A program made the translations under genes and the position numbers. This document shows, in pieces, positions 18,555 to 27,983 of a stretch of DNA of 64,000 nt. Within the stretch, counting starts at the first letter, position 1, and each line of letters begins with the position of its first letter. The DNA is from Phycisphaerales bacterium. GTDB lineage: Bacteria; Planctomycetota; Phycisphaerae; Tepidisphaerales; Tepidisphaeraceae. The notes under the pieces were generated by a model. That model did not search any database. It worked only from the letters and a program-made list of their open reading frames with translations, and was not told the DNA's origin. Location of the stretch: assembly GCA_020853095.1 (NCBI GenBank), contig JADYZN010000039.1, positions 84,163 to 148,162 of the forward strand, given 5' to 3'.

Positions 18555-19727
18555 ATGACCACGCTACAGCTTCCCACGTTCGCACCCCGCCCCGGACTGT
18601 TGACCCGACTGCGCCTGCTGATCGCGCTGGGCGTCATCGGCACGCTGGTCGGCCTGATCTTCGCCCCCAAGACCACCCTCGGCGGCCTGTTGCTGGGCGC
18701 GTGTTACAACCTCGGCATGGGCCTGGGCGCGATGGTCATCATCGCCCTCAGTTACATCACCAAGGCGGGCTGGAGCACCGCCCTGCGCCGAATCCCCGAA
18801 TCCATGGCCGCCACGCTTCCGCTCACCTGCCTGATCATCCTGATCGTGCTGGCGGCGGGGTTCCATCAGCTCTATCCTTGGTTCAACAGCCACGAACATG
18901 GCCACGTGGACCCCTCATTGGCGCTGTGGCGCAAACCGGCCTTCTTTCTGGCCCGCGCCGCCGGGTGCATGATCATCTGGCTGCTGTTCACCCATGCCAT
19001 CCTTCGCAATTCCCGCAAACAGGACCAGAGCGGCGACGTGCGGCTGACCCATCGCAACGTCGGCCTTTCGGGCGTCTTCCTGATGGTCCTGGCCCTGACC
19101 CTCTCCCTGGCCACCTTTGACTGGTTCATGAGCCTCCAGCCCCACTGGATCAGCACCATGCTGGGCGTCTACCATTTCGCCGGCCTGTTTCAGGCGTCCA
19201 TCGCCGCGATGATCGTCATCACCATCCTCCTGCAACGCGCCGGCTTCCTGCAACAGATCGTCAAACCCGCCCACCTGCACGACCTGGGCAAATATCTCTT
19301 CTGCTTCACCACCTTCTGGGGCTACATCTGGTACAGCCAGTACATGCTGATCTGGTATTCCAACATCCCCGAGGAAACCTCGTATTTCATCCTCCGCCAC
19401 AACGGACCCTGGCTGGCCGTCGCGTACGTCTCGGTCGCATTGAACTGGGCCATCCCCTTCTTTGGCCTTCTTTCATCCACCACCAAGCGCAACGACCGGC
19501 TGCTTTTCAAACTCGCCGTGCTGGTGCTGATCGGCCACTGGATCGACCTGTACAGCATCATCGTCCCCTCGATGGCCGGACCCTCCACCATGATCGATTT
19601 GTGGTCGGTGCTGCCCAGCCTGATCCTGCTGCCGATCTTCATCCTCGGCATGTTGCGGGCGTTGCGCGGATCACCGCTGATGCCGGCCCGCGACCCCATG
19701 CTGGTCGAGAGCCTGCATCATCATTGA
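18555..19727 (+). CDS. actF: Alternative complex III subunit F, NrfD-like membrane protein
   Basis: A 390-residue polytopic protein with about ten helices, the second NrfD-like subunit of ACIII. Recognisable segments are TFDWFMSLQPHWISTMLGVY near residue 185 and FTTFWGYIWYSQYMLIWYSNIPEET near 255. It packs against ActC and helps form the membrane core, with a proposed proton path. It is the last gene of the operon; the usual downstream caa3 oxidase genes are absent and a convergent NHL-repeat gene follows. Confidence 0.94.
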   Translation: MTTLQLPTFAPRPGLLTRLRLLIALGVIGTLVGLIFAPKTTLGGLLLGACYNLGMGLGAMVIIALSYITKAGWSTALRRIPESMAATLPLTCLIILIVLAAGFHQLYPWFNSHEHGHVDPSLALWRKPAFFLARAAGCMIIWLLFTHAILRNSRKQDQSGDVRLTHRNVGLSGVFLMVLALTLSLATFDWFMSLQPHWISTMLGVYHFAGLFQASIAAMIVITILLQRAGFLQQIVKPAHLHDLGKYLFCFTTFWGYIWYSQYMLIWYSNIPEETSYFILRHNGPWLAVAYVSVALNWAIPFFGLLSSTTKRNDRLLFKLAVLVLIGHWIDLYSIIVPSMAGPSTMIDLWSVLPSLILLPIFILGMLRALRGSPLMPARDPMLVESLHHH

Positions 19728-19767
19728 ACGGTGATCGCCCCGTCGAACGTCTTTTTGGGATTTGGCT

Positions 19768-20706
19768 TCAACCAACCCGCTGCAGCTTGGTCACCCGGCC
19801 ATCGGGGATCCATTCCACGCAGAAAATGTTCCCCGACCGGTCCCAGATCGCCATGTGCGGCGAATTGAATTTGCCGGCCAGCCGCTGTTCGTGAGGAACA
19901 TTGGGCCATCCGGCCACCTTCTCGATCCCCGGATTTTCCCCAAGGTGGGTCACCAGCCGGTTGTCCTTGTCAAAAATCGTCAGCCGGCCATATAAATCCG
20001 GAATCAACAGGTCCGTTCCCCGGATGTCAAAATGGCAGGGGTACAGCAGGTCGTGATCCACGACCGAAAGGGGTTTGCCATCCAAAGTCAGATATTGCAA
20101 CCGGACGTTTTTGCGATCCGCCACCAGCAGCAACGGCCGGCCGGACCTCGAATCAATCGTCAATCCGTGCGGACAGGCGAATTCGCCCGGCCCGGCTCCC
20201 GGCTTGCCGATCGTGCGGATGTACCGCGCGTTTTTGTCGTACTGATGGATGTAAAACAACCCATACCCGTCGGCGACGTAAAAATCGCCATTGGATGCGA
20301 TGGCGATGTTGGTCGGCTTGTATTGCTCCGGTTTTTCATAGACGCCGGACTCTTTGGGATGCTCCAGTTGAAAAAGGACTTTGCCATCCAAAGTGGTTTT
20401 GATCACCCGATGGCGGCCGGGATCGGAGAAATAGAAAAATTCCCCGTCGGCCTCCTTGTTGTATTGCATCCCGTGGGCGCTGCCTTCAAACAAATCCCCG
20501 CCCCAGGACCGGATGAATTTCCCATCCGCATCAAACACCGCCACCGAATCGGCCGAGGTGTTGTGAATGTGAATCCGCCCCTGCGCATCCTCCGCGACGC
20601 TGTGGGTGTATCCGAACTTCTTGCCCGCCGGCAGCTTCGCCCAGTTGTCAACCCAGCGATACGTATGGCCGCCGGTTCCCATGGTAATGGTCTTTGAATT
20701 TGTCAT
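19768..20706 (-). CDS. NHL-repeat beta-propeller protein
   Basis: Starting at 20706 (MTNSKTITMG) gives 312 residues; ten more codons upstream are open but look non-coding. No signal peptide is seen. At least five NHL-type blades can be picked out, for example SVAVFDADGKFIRSWG, FYFSDPGRHRVIKTTLDGKV, FYVADGYGLFYIHQYDKN...IGKPGAGPGEFACPHGLTID and LLLVADRKNVRLQYLTLDGKP. It folds as a six-bladed propeller. Relatives include peptidyl-glycine amidating lyase-like and 6-bladed hydrolase/lactonase proteins; no catalytic set can be assigned. It lies downstream of the vWA gene on the same strand, 44 bp apart. Confidence 0.85.
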   Translation of the reverse strand: MTNSKTITMGTGGHTYRWVDNWAKLPAGKKFGYTHSVAEDAQGRIHIHNTSADSVAVFDADGKFIRSWGGDLFEGSAHGMQYNKEADGEFFYFSDPGRHRVIKTTLDGKVLFQLEHPKESGVYEKPEQYKPTNIAIASNGDFYVADGYGLFYIHQYDKNARYIRTIGKPGAGPGEFACPHGLTIDSRSGRPLLLVADRKNVRLQYLTLDGKPLSVVDHDLLYPCHFDIRGTDLLIPDLYGRLTIFDKDNRLVTHLGENPGIEKVAGWPNVPHEQRLAGKFNSPHMAIWDRSGNIFCVEWIPDGRVTKLQRVG

Positions 20707-20750
20707 GGCGGGGTACGTTAGGTGGATCACCCACACAGGTCAACTAAAAA

Positions 20751-23700
20751 TTATTGAACCTTGGTCCCGCAACGGGTGCAGAATTTGGCGCCCGGGGCCA
20801 GCGGAGCGCCGCAATGGGTGCAGAACCGGGGCGTCTGTTGATCGGTCTTGTCGGCCGGTGGAGCCGATGGCGGCGGAGCCGTCGGCGGGGCGGGAACCGC
20901 CGGTGTTTGCGATGAAGCGGGCATCCTGGAAGCGTCAAACACCACCGATGTGGTCGCCTGCGTGTTGATCCAGAAATCACCCTCAAACGTCGATCCGGCG
21001 TATTCCGTCGAAAAATGATATTTCCCTTCGGGCAATTTTTCGGAATCGCCGAATTTTCCGCGATAGACCTCCCTGCCTTTGCTATCGGTAACGATAAAAA
21101 CGTCCGGCGTCCCCAGCACCGCCGCGCGCAATTCCTGCAACAGCGAATCGGATTTTTCCGCCACCCAGTAATGCCCCTTGCCGGCCAACGCCATGTTCCG
21201 CAATTGCACGGTCCAGTCGGGGCGGTTGATGTTGAAGCCGACGATGTGGAAATTAAGCCCTTTGATCCCCGCGATTTTCGCCGCGATCTTCACCGGGTCC
21301 TGTCGCGGCTGGCTGTCCTCGCCGCCATCGGTCAGCAGCACCAGCGTCATCGGCCGATCGACATCACCTGAACCGATGTCGCCGGCCGCCTGTTGCAGGC
21401 TGAACGCCAGCGGCGTCTTGCCGCGACAACGCAACCTTTGCAACGTCTGCAAAAACGCCTTTTTGTTCAACGTCCCCATCGGCAGGAGCAATTCCGTATC
21501 CTGGTCGGCATCCTTTTCGATCGCGCTTTTGCGGTGGCCATAGACGCGCAGCGCCACCTGCGAATCATCCGGCATTTCGTTGATCATCGCCGCCACCGCG
21601 TCGCGGGCGATGTCGAACTTGCGCTTGCCGTCGATTTCCTCCAGCATCGAACCCGAAGCATCCAGGATGATGTACAGCCGCGACGGCTTGGCGACGACCG
21701 ATGTCTTGAGCATTCCGTCGCCGCCGTGAGGACGTTCGGCATTGAGCGTCGCCGTGGCGCGGGTCAGAAACAGCAGCGCGAAACTGGTCGCCAGCCGGGG
21801 ATCGTTTTCATTTCCTTCGCCCACCCAGCTTCCATCGGGCTTCTGGGCATCCACCAGATAACGCGCCCCCAGCGGATACCATTCGTGGTCGCCGATGAAT
21901 TCGGTTCCCAGGATCTGTCCCACCCGTTCCAGCGAATAGATGTAATAGTAGTTCCAGATACCGTTCCTGGGATTTTTTTTGACGTCGAAATTCTGCGTCA
22001 ACCACGTCAACCCGCGCGTGATGGCCGGATCGTCCGCCGGTTTGGCCTCGCCCAGCTCAAAACGGTTGATCGCGATGGCGCAAATCCCCGCGCAGCTCAT
22101 CGAGCCATACGAGGTTCCATCCGACCGGCCATGATACGACCAGCCCCCTTCCTGGTTCTGGCGGTCGCGGTACGCCTCAAGGTTCTTCGCCCACGTCGCC
22201 GCCGGCAGGCGGATGCCGCTGCGCGAAGCGGAATGCAACCCCAGCAGCGCGAACTGCGAAACCGAATTGTCTCCATCCTGTCCCTTGGCCCAATCGGTCA
22301 GGCGCGTCCATTGTTCGCCGGCCGATCCGGGGCCTTCCAACGGCGTGCCGCCGGATATCCTCAGAACGCGATCCTCATCGGGGTTCTTAAACAACTCCTT
22401 GGGCAGGTTCGTGTTGTACGTCCAGGTCCCTTCCTTGCCCTGCGCCTCCAGCAGGTATCTGGTCGCCTGTTTGAGCTTGGGATAATAGGTTGGATCGCCA
22501 TAACTCTCGATCAACATGCACAGCAGGCCCCCCTCATATCCGCCCGGCTGGGTGGCATCGACCTTGGATAAATAATTCCGCAACACCACATCAAATTCAG
22601 GGAATCTTTTCTGCGCCCCGGCATGCACCAGCGCCAACGCGCACAGCACGTGCTCCTGTCTTGCGCCGAAATATCCCGGCTTGGTCGCCCCATCCTCCTT
22701 TTTCAGCTTTTCCCATAAAAACGCCGTGCCACGGTCGATCGCATCGTTCACCTGTTCCGCTTTCAGTCCCACGCCGGCCAAACCCTTGGGTTGGGGTGGC
22801 GGTTGAACTGTCGGCGCCGGCGGCGGGGCGGGTTGTTCCTGAGTCGCCTGTGGAGGTTGAACGGGTGGGGCGGGATTGCTTTGTTCGGGAATGGCCGGCG
22901 GTTGGTGTTCGGGCGGGGTGGCATCGGGAATGGCCGAATGATCTTCCGCCTTCGCCTCGGCCGAGCCGCCATCCGTTTGGATCGGTTGCAACGAAAGGAT
23001 TTTTCCCGGTCCCATCGGCGAAAGATACGCCAGCCGGGGCTTGGTCTGATCCGCCCCGATCGCATAAACCACTTCAAACGCCCGCTGCTCGCCGGCCGGT
23101 ATCCACAGCAATTCCATCGGCGGATGCAACCCCTGAAGCGATGCCGGATCGTATTGCGACTGCTGGCCGGATTGCGACACGAATTGAAGTTGCTGGCCGG
23201 TCTGGAACAGCTCCCCCTGTTTGGACACGTTTTTCACCAACAAGTCGAGCTTCAGAAACCGCCCCCCATCGGGCGCCTGACTGCCGGCATAATCCACCAC
23301 CACCGTCTGCCCCGTCACGGCCACGTTGAACAATCCATCATCGGCCGTTGCAATCGCCGCGGGCTTGGGCACTGGCGGCCGGGTTCCTTCGATGGCCAGC
23401 ACAATGCCCTTTGGCCGAAACGTTTTGCCGTTGATGGCGGCGTTGGGAAAATCCAGTCGCAATTCCAGCGATTGAACCTTGTCCGGTACGCAAAACACCG
23501 CCATCCCGCCGGTGAACAAATCCGGCAAAAACCGCGGCTCCGCCTCCAATGTCCCCCGCGGCAACGATCCATACGCATACACCCCATCGGCGACCAATTG
23601 CAGATACTGGCGCGATTCCTTCCAGTCCGCCACCGTGCCGATCTTCATCTTCTGACCCGGCCTGGCCTTGGGATCAAACGCCGTGGCATCCGCATCGAAC

Positions 23701-24458
23701 GTGAACAAACTGCGGGCGCGCAGATCAACCTGGAGATAGACCCTCCCATCGGGCGCTTTGTGGCCTTCCAGCTCCGTCAATCGTTGTACGCCGAAAATCC
23801 CCGCCTCAATCACTTCGTTTTTCATCGCCGGAGCGATCGGTTGCGCCGGCGATCCCAGGCCGCTTTCGGGAGCCATCAGCGGGATGACGATATGACCGTG
23901 GGCAAAATCGTAGAATCGCAATTCCAGACTTTTGACCCTCTTGGGCAGCACAAACAGCGCATTACCCCGCAGCACATCCCCCAACCGGCCCAATCGAAAA
24001 TTTTTGATCGGCAGCAACCCCGGCACATCCTCTTTCACCAGCCGCAACACCCGGCTTCCATCCGCGACGACGTACAGATGATCCGCCAGATTCGGCACAA
24101 CGTATTCGGTCGGGATTTTGTTTTCATAGACCAGCGACAAGGGAATCTGGTTTTGCCATTGCGTGTCCAGGACCAGAAATTGATCCCCTGGCGGTGGTGT
24201 CATCAATCCATACGAATCCCGCGACGTGATCGAATGCACCGTCAGTCGAATTCCGCGGTTATCCGCGGAATATTCAAGTGTCTGGGTCTGGTTTGGCTCC
24301 AGTACAAGCGGTGGTTTTGCAGGGTTGACCGACTGTTCCGGCGGCTTTACCTCCCGGATCGCATCGCGTAACGGCGATGTATCCGGATTTTGTTGCGCCC
24401 AACCCCACACCCCCATGCCCATCGCCCACAACGCAACAATGTATTTCAATTTCGACAT
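20751..24458 (-). CDS. Giant exported vWA / prenyltransferase-fold protein with zinc-ribbon tail
   Basis: The ATG at 24458 with AAAGGAG before it gives 1235 residues; the frame is open further upstream but that part overlaps the previous gene. A signal peptide (residues 1-22, ending GWAQQ) leads. Residues about 35-505 hold three related beta-sandwich units, recognised by AGIFGVQRL..GHKAPDGRVYLQVDL and GSQAPDGGRFLKLDL. A Pro-rich linker runs about 509-560. Next is an alpha/alpha-barrel like prenyltransferase/squalene cyclase repeats (about 566-896, GGWSYHGRSDGTSYGSMSCAG). A von Willebrand A domain follows (about 922-1110) with MIDAS start DASGSM. The last 26 residues are a zinc ribbon, FCTHCGAPL...FCTRCGTKV. 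Likely an extracytoplasmic scaffold; function unknown. Confidence 0.9.
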   Translation of the reverse strand: MSKLKYIVALWAMGMGVWGWAQQNPDTSPLRDAIREVKPPEQSVNPAKPPLVLEPNQTQTLEYSADNRGIRLTVHSITSRDSYGLMTPPPGDQFLVLDTQWQNQIPLSLVYENKIPTEYVVPNLADHLYVVADGSRVLRLVKEDVPGLLPIKNFRLGRLGDVLRGNALFVLPKRVKSLELRFYDFAHGHIVIPLMAPESGLGSPAQPIAPAMKNEVIEAGIFGVQRLTELEGHKAPDGRVYLQVDLRARSLFTFDADATAFDPKARPGQKMKIGTVADWKESRQYLQLVADGVYAYGSLPRGTLEAEPRFLPDLFTGGMAVFCVPDKVQSLELRLDFPNAAINGKTFRPKGIVLAIEGTRPPVPKPAAIATADDGLFNVAVTGQTVVVDYAGSQAPDGGRFLKLDLLVKNVSKQGELFQTGQQLQFVSQSGQQSQYDPASLQGLHPPMELLWIPAGEQRAFEVVYAIGADQTKPRLAYLSPMGPGKILSLQPIQTDGGSAEAKAEDHSAIPDATPPEHQPPAIPEQSNPAPPVQPPQATQEQPAPPPAPTVQPPPQPKGLAGVGLKAEQVNDAIDRGTAFLWEKLKKEDGATKPGYFGARQEHVLCALALVHAGAQKRFPEFDVVLRNYLSKVDATQPGGYEGGLLCMLIESYGDPTYYPKLKQATRYLLEAQGKEGTWTYNTNLPKELFKNPDEDRVLRISGGTPLEGPGSAGEQWTRLTDWAKGQDGDNSVSQFALLGLHSASRSGIRLPAATWAKNLEAYRDRQNQEGGWSYHGRSDGTSYGSMSCAGICAIAINRFELGEAKPADDPAITRGLTWLTQNFDVKKNPRNGIWNYYYIYSLERVGQILGTEFIGDHEWYPLGARYLVDAQKPDGSWVGEGNENDPRLATSFALLFLTRATATLNAERPHGGDGMLKTSVVAKPSRLYIILDASGSMLEEIDGKRKFDIARDAVAAMINEMPDDSQVALRVYGHRKSAIEKDADQDTELLLPMGTLNKKAFLQTLQRLRCRGKTPLAFSLQQAAGDIGSGDVDRPMTLVLLTDGGEDSQPRQDPVKIAAKIAGIKGLNFHIVGFNINRPDWTVQLRNMALAGKGHYWVAEKSDSLLQELRAAVLGTPDVFIVTDSKGREVYRGKFGDSEKLPEGKYHFSTEYAGSTFEGDFWINTQATTSVVFDASRMPASSQTPAVPAPPTAPPPSAPPADKTDQQTPRFCTHCGAPLAPGAKFCTRCGTKVQ

Positions 24459-24496
24459 GGCCGACTCCTTTGGGAGCAGAACACGATTCAACATCC

Positions 24497-26845
24497 TCAC
24501 ATCAACAAAATGCCGCCCGTGATTCCCAGGTTGATGTAAAAGACGATCCCCAGCGCCTTGGGACCCCATCCACCCACCACCCCCAGCACACCTGTCCCCA
24601 TGCTGATCGTACAGGCCAGAAACTTCATCAGATTCAGGGTCTGCGCGCCGGGGTTGTTTCCCGCGCTGGCGGCATCCTTGGCCGCCGCTATGAAACACAT
24701 GACCCCGCCGGCAAGTTGCTGAAGCATCTGGTTTTCCACCAGCGCTCCGCCATGACCACCGCTGCTGCGGCCGACCACCGAACCGGTCAACGGATCGATG
24801 GACCACCAGACACCCGCCTCTTTTCCCGGCAACATCATCAGTTGACGTGTTGGTTCGCAGTCGGCGACGAGTTTCCGATCCGCCTCCGACAAGGGCGATG
24901 ATCCCGCATTGTTCCCCGCGTACGCCTCCAATTGTCCGCCGTTGATTCGAGCCGCATCCAATCCATCGATCGATGAGATGGTCTTCCCTTCCGGGCTGAC
25001 GGTTCGCAGCAGCATCATCTCCACCACCGTGTCAAACACCCCCTGGCGCATCGTCCTCTCAACCACCGCGGATTGTTCGCCGTCGTTTCGCGGCACCAGA
25101 GTCAGTGAATTGTCGAGAATGTCGATGCGCGACTGGTCGCAGGTGTGGCCGGTCGGGATGCTCATGCAAAACCGCCGTTCGGCCACCGTGATCTGCGGCC
25201 TGTCCCACAGCAGCGCCCCGGCCGGTTTGTCCTTCATTGCCCGCGCCAAGGCCGCCTGTCGCATTACCGCCATCTGCACCAGCAATGTCGGATACGGCTG
25301 GGGCGAATGGCTGACCAATCGGTCCAGAAAGCCTGTGCCGGCACTCTGATTTTTCATCGCTTCCAACACCGGGCCCATGGCATCAACCGTGTGGAGGGTC
25401 GTGCCATAAGCCGCCAGCGACGCCGAAATCACCTGGGGTTGAATCAGAACCTCCCAATTCAACAGCGGGCTGATCTGGTGGTCCCCCTTGATCTGATCGG
25501 CGTTCAACAGCGTTCGTCGCTGCAATGTGGCGGGCGATTGCGGTCCTTGCGTGCTGACTTCCATCGTCAGCGAGACGAACCCCGGCCCCTTGGCCGCATC
25601 GTCTCCACCGCCGCCCAGGCCCCCGCCGAACAAGCCGCCCACCGCCGATCCCATCTCAGTTGCCCCCTGCACCCGTCCATCGGCCGAGACATCGTACAGG
25701 TTCCCCTCCAGGTCAAAAACCCGCGAGGCAAATTGTTTTGGTCCCGTCTGTATCACCGCCTGAAACTTTTTGATGTTCGCCAGCAGCTTGATGCGGTCGG
25801 CCTGCTTCATTTCCAGCAATTTCGACGGCGCCGGCATCGCATCGGCCGGGCGGATGCTGAACGCCACCGGCTCAAACATCGCATCGCAGTCATCCACAAC
25901 CACCGCCAGAATTTCCTGTGGATCGGAGGCCTCGGCGGTCTGGTATTTCAGCTTGAACGTGACGGTGTGCCGCTCTTTGGACAAATCCTGCGGTTGCTCA
26001 TCCACCTTGGCATATACCTTCCCCTCCTGCGCATCGGCAAAGCTCGCATCGAGGTCCGTCCACTGACCATCTTTTAGTTGCACCTGCACCCACGCATGGT
26101 GGCGGGCACGTGCCACAAGCTGTTTTTCCCAGGTTTGCACATCCTGTCCCAGCTTCAGGTTGTTGCGCTGCGCCTGTTGTTGCAGATAGGCCGCCGCATC
26201 ATCCGACCGTGCATCGGCCTGCTGTTGAAACAGCGCCGCCTGCTTTTGCGCATCGGCCGCGAATTGGGCGATTTTCCCCTCGTCCAATCCCGTCTTTTGC
26301 GAAAATTCGCGCAGCGCTTCCGGGCTGTCCGACTGGATCAGGTATTCCCCCAGCGGGCCGGCCAGCGGGTTGCTCGACAAAAACTGCCGCACCAGCTTTT
26401 GTGCCGATGCTTCATCGAGCGTCGCCGTGACGATCCGGCAGGGATATCCGGATGATTCCAACAACCCCTTGAGCAGCAACGACTTGTCGATCGCATTGGC
26501 AGACCTCGACGACAACGCCCCGCGCGCCCCGCGCAACACGCCCGCATACGGCTCATACGCCACCTGGTCGCGCACAAACGCGAACAGCTTCGCCACATCA
26601 TGGCCCAACAGCGCCGATTGCGCCGGCACATCCGATGGATCGGCCCCCGGCTTTTGCAATTCCTGCCGCGCCAATTCCAGGATCCGGCCCATCACCTCGG
26701 CCGCCTTGGCCACCGGCACCGGCTCGGCCGACGCATCGGCCGGCGGCTGTGGTTGACCTGCCGCGCCCGACCAGGAAAAACACAACACCGCCGTGAAAAC
26801 CAGCCGGGAAAACCGGCAGACCGGATCGTATGAAAGCCGCATCAT
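24497..26845 (-). CDS. Exported transglutaminase-like protein without the usual cysteine
   Basis: A 782-residue protein with GAGGTG ribosome site and a signal peptide ending near GAAGQ. A transglutaminase-like core spans about residues 85-275: AIDKSLLLKGLLESSGYPCR corresponds to the helix that normally begins with the catalytic Cys, but residue 118 there is Ala; the later HHAWVQVQLKDGQWTDLDASF keeps the His and Asp. The middle is beta-rich. The C-terminus ends with Gly-rich hydrophobic helices (ACTISMGTGVLGVVGGWGPKALG...) that may enter the membrane. It lies 38 bp upstream of the vWA gene on the same strand, so the two are probably one unit. A binding rather than cross-linking role is likely. 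Confidence 0.82.
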   Translation of the reverse strand: MMRLSYDPVCRFSRLVFTAVLCFSWSGAAGQPQPPADASAEPVPVAKAAEVMGRILELARQELQKPGADPSDVPAQSALLGHDVAKLFAFVRDQVAYEPYAGVLRGARGALSSRSANAIDKSLLLKGLLESSGYPCRIVTATLDEASAQKLVRQFLSSNPLAGPLGEYLIQSDSPEALREFSQKTGLDEGKIAQFAADAQKQAALFQQQADARSDDAAAYLQQQAQRNNLKLGQDVQTWEKQLVARARHHAWVQVQLKDGQWTDLDASFADAQEGKVYAKVDEQPQDLSKERHTVTFKLKYQTAEASDPQEILAVVVDDCDAMFEPVAFSIRPADAMPAPSKLLEMKQADRIKLLANIKKFQAVIQTGPKQFASRVFDLEGNLYDVSADGRVQGATEMGSAVGGLFGGGLGGGGDDAAKGPGFVSLTMEVSTQGPQSPATLQRRTLLNADQIKGDHQISPLLNWEVLIQPQVISASLAAYGTTLHTVDAMGPVLEAMKNQSAGTGFLDRLVSHSPQPYPTLLVQMAVMRQAALARAMKDKPAGALLWDRPQITVAERRFCMSIPTGHTCDQSRIDILDNSLTLVPRNDGEQSAVVERTMRQGVFDTVVEMMLLRTVSPEGKTISSIDGLDAARINGGQLEAYAGNNAGSSPLSEADRKLVADCEPTRQLMMLPGKEAGVWWSIDPLTGSVVGRSSGGHGGALVENQMLQQLAGGVMCFIAAAKDAASAGNNPGAQTLNLMKFLACTISMGTGVLGVVGGWGPKALGIVFYINLGITGGILLM

Positions 26846-26876
26846 GTCACCTCAATTCGATGCCCCACCCACCATC

Positions 26877-26911
26877 AAAAGCCGCCGGCCCCATTTCTGG
26901 AACCGGCGGCT
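26877..26911 (-). terminator. Intrinsic terminator after the CsgG-like gene
   Basis: A perfect 9-bp stem (AGCCGCCGG / CCGGCGGCT) with a 14-nt loop is followed on the minus strand by TTTTG. It lies 30 bp past the CsgG-like stop and 32 bp before the next minus-strand start, so it should reduce read-through into the transglutaminase-like gene. Confidence 0.75.
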
Positions 26912-26940
26912 GATTCATACCAACACATCCAGTTGGGATG

Positions 26941-27879
26941 TTACCCGACCTTCGCCCCGCAATGCGGGCAAAACTTCACGCCGGCCGGCACTTCCTTGCC
27001 ACACTGCGGGCAAAAATGCTTCTCCGCCGCCGAGGGTTCGGCCGGAACCACCGGAGCGGCCGGGGCGACCGGCGCGGCCGGCACAACCGGTGCGGCGGGT
27101 TGCGCTTCGGCCGACTGGTTCTCCGGACTGCGCAGGAACTTGTCGATCTGCGGCAACGACTTCTTCACCGCATCGTCCAATGCCAGCCGCAAAATCTTGC
27201 CCTTGTTGTCCTCGTTGAGCTGAATGTCCGCATCCGCCTCGGCGCTGGCCCCCAGAATGTCCAACCCGATCGCACTGGCCGAATCCGTCTTCTTAAACTC
27301 GCTGAAGTTGCTGACGACCACCTCGCCGGTGGTTGGATTCACCAGCCGGATGTCCACGCCGCAGGAGGTGGTGATGTCGATTTCGGTTTTCTTGTAATCC
27401 GCCCCGCCGAACAATCCACCCACCTGCGCCAATCCAAACCCGCGGCTTTTGCGCTCGGTTTTCACCGCAAGATTGGTCACCTTGCCGATTAGCAGAAAAT
27501 CGACGCCGCGAACCTGTCCCGGCTTGGCCAGCTCGCCCGGCCGAACGATCCCTTCCAGGTTCTGCTCATCCAGCAGCTTCTGCAATTGCGCCCGCTCGAT
27601 CACCCGAAAACGATCGCTCAGGTGCAGCAGCGACGTCATCTGGTCGGCCGCCAGCTCGTTCACATCCCCGCCCGCCATGTTGCCCTGCGCCTGCACGCTG
27701 AATGGCGGCACGCCCACGCGCGGCTTGTTCACACCCTGCGGACCCGGCGGATATTTGCCGACGTTGTCCGTCAACGCATCACGTTGAGCCGTCTCACTGG
27801 AACTGGCGCATCCGCTCCACATCGCCACGCCGCCCAGCAAAACCATCACCAGGGAAAACCTCATACCCAGAGCCTTCAT
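26941..27879 (-). CDS. CsgG-like lipoprotein with C-terminal zinc ribbon
   Basis: The start at 27879 (GGAGG ribosome site) gives 312 residues with a lipoprotein signal whose lipobox is WSGC (C24). Residues about 45-255 resemble the CsgG/HfaB/LpoB family: RVGVPPFSVQA, MTSLLHLSDRFRVIERAQLQKLLDEQ and VDFLLIGKVTN...KKTEIDITTSCGVDIRLVNPTTGEV. CsgG proteins are outer-membrane secretion channels or related periplasmic regulators. An Ala/Pro/Val linker (APVVPAAPVAPAAP) leads to a zinc ribbon, FCPQCGKEV...FCPHCGAKVG. A zinc ribbon on an exported lipoprotein is odd; the vWA protein two genes downstream ends the same way. Confidence 0.87.
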   Translation of the reverse strand: MKALGMRFSLVMVLLGGVAMWSGCASSSETAQRDALTDNVGKYPPGPQGVNKPRVGVPPFSVQAQGNMAGGDVNELAADQMTSLLHLSDRFRVIERAQLQKLLDEQNLEGIVRPGELAKPGQVRGVDFLLIGKVTNLAVKTERKSRGFGLAQVGGLFGGADYKKTEIDITTSCGVDIRLVNPTTGEVVVSNFSEFKKTDSASAIGLDILGASAEADADIQLNEDNKGKILRLALDDAVKKSLPQIDKFLRSPENQSAEAQPAAPVVPAAPVAPAAPVVPAEPSAAEKHFCPQCGKEVPAGVKFCPHCGAKVG

Positions 27880-27949
27880 ATGACCTCCATCGTGTAAATT
27901 CATTGACCGCCATCGACTTGACGTTTGCGCAATGACATCAATGTCCATT

Positions 27950-27978
27950 AGCAAACCGAACAAATCGCCAACTGTCAA
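27950..27978 (-). promoter_or_regulatory. Weak candidate promoter for the CsgG-like gene
   Basis: On the minus strand a perfect TTGACA (27973-27978) is followed after 17 bp by TTTGCT, a poor -10. It lies 70-100 bp before the gene start. Only the -35 is convincing. Confidence 0.3.
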
Positions 27979-27983
27979 GATTA

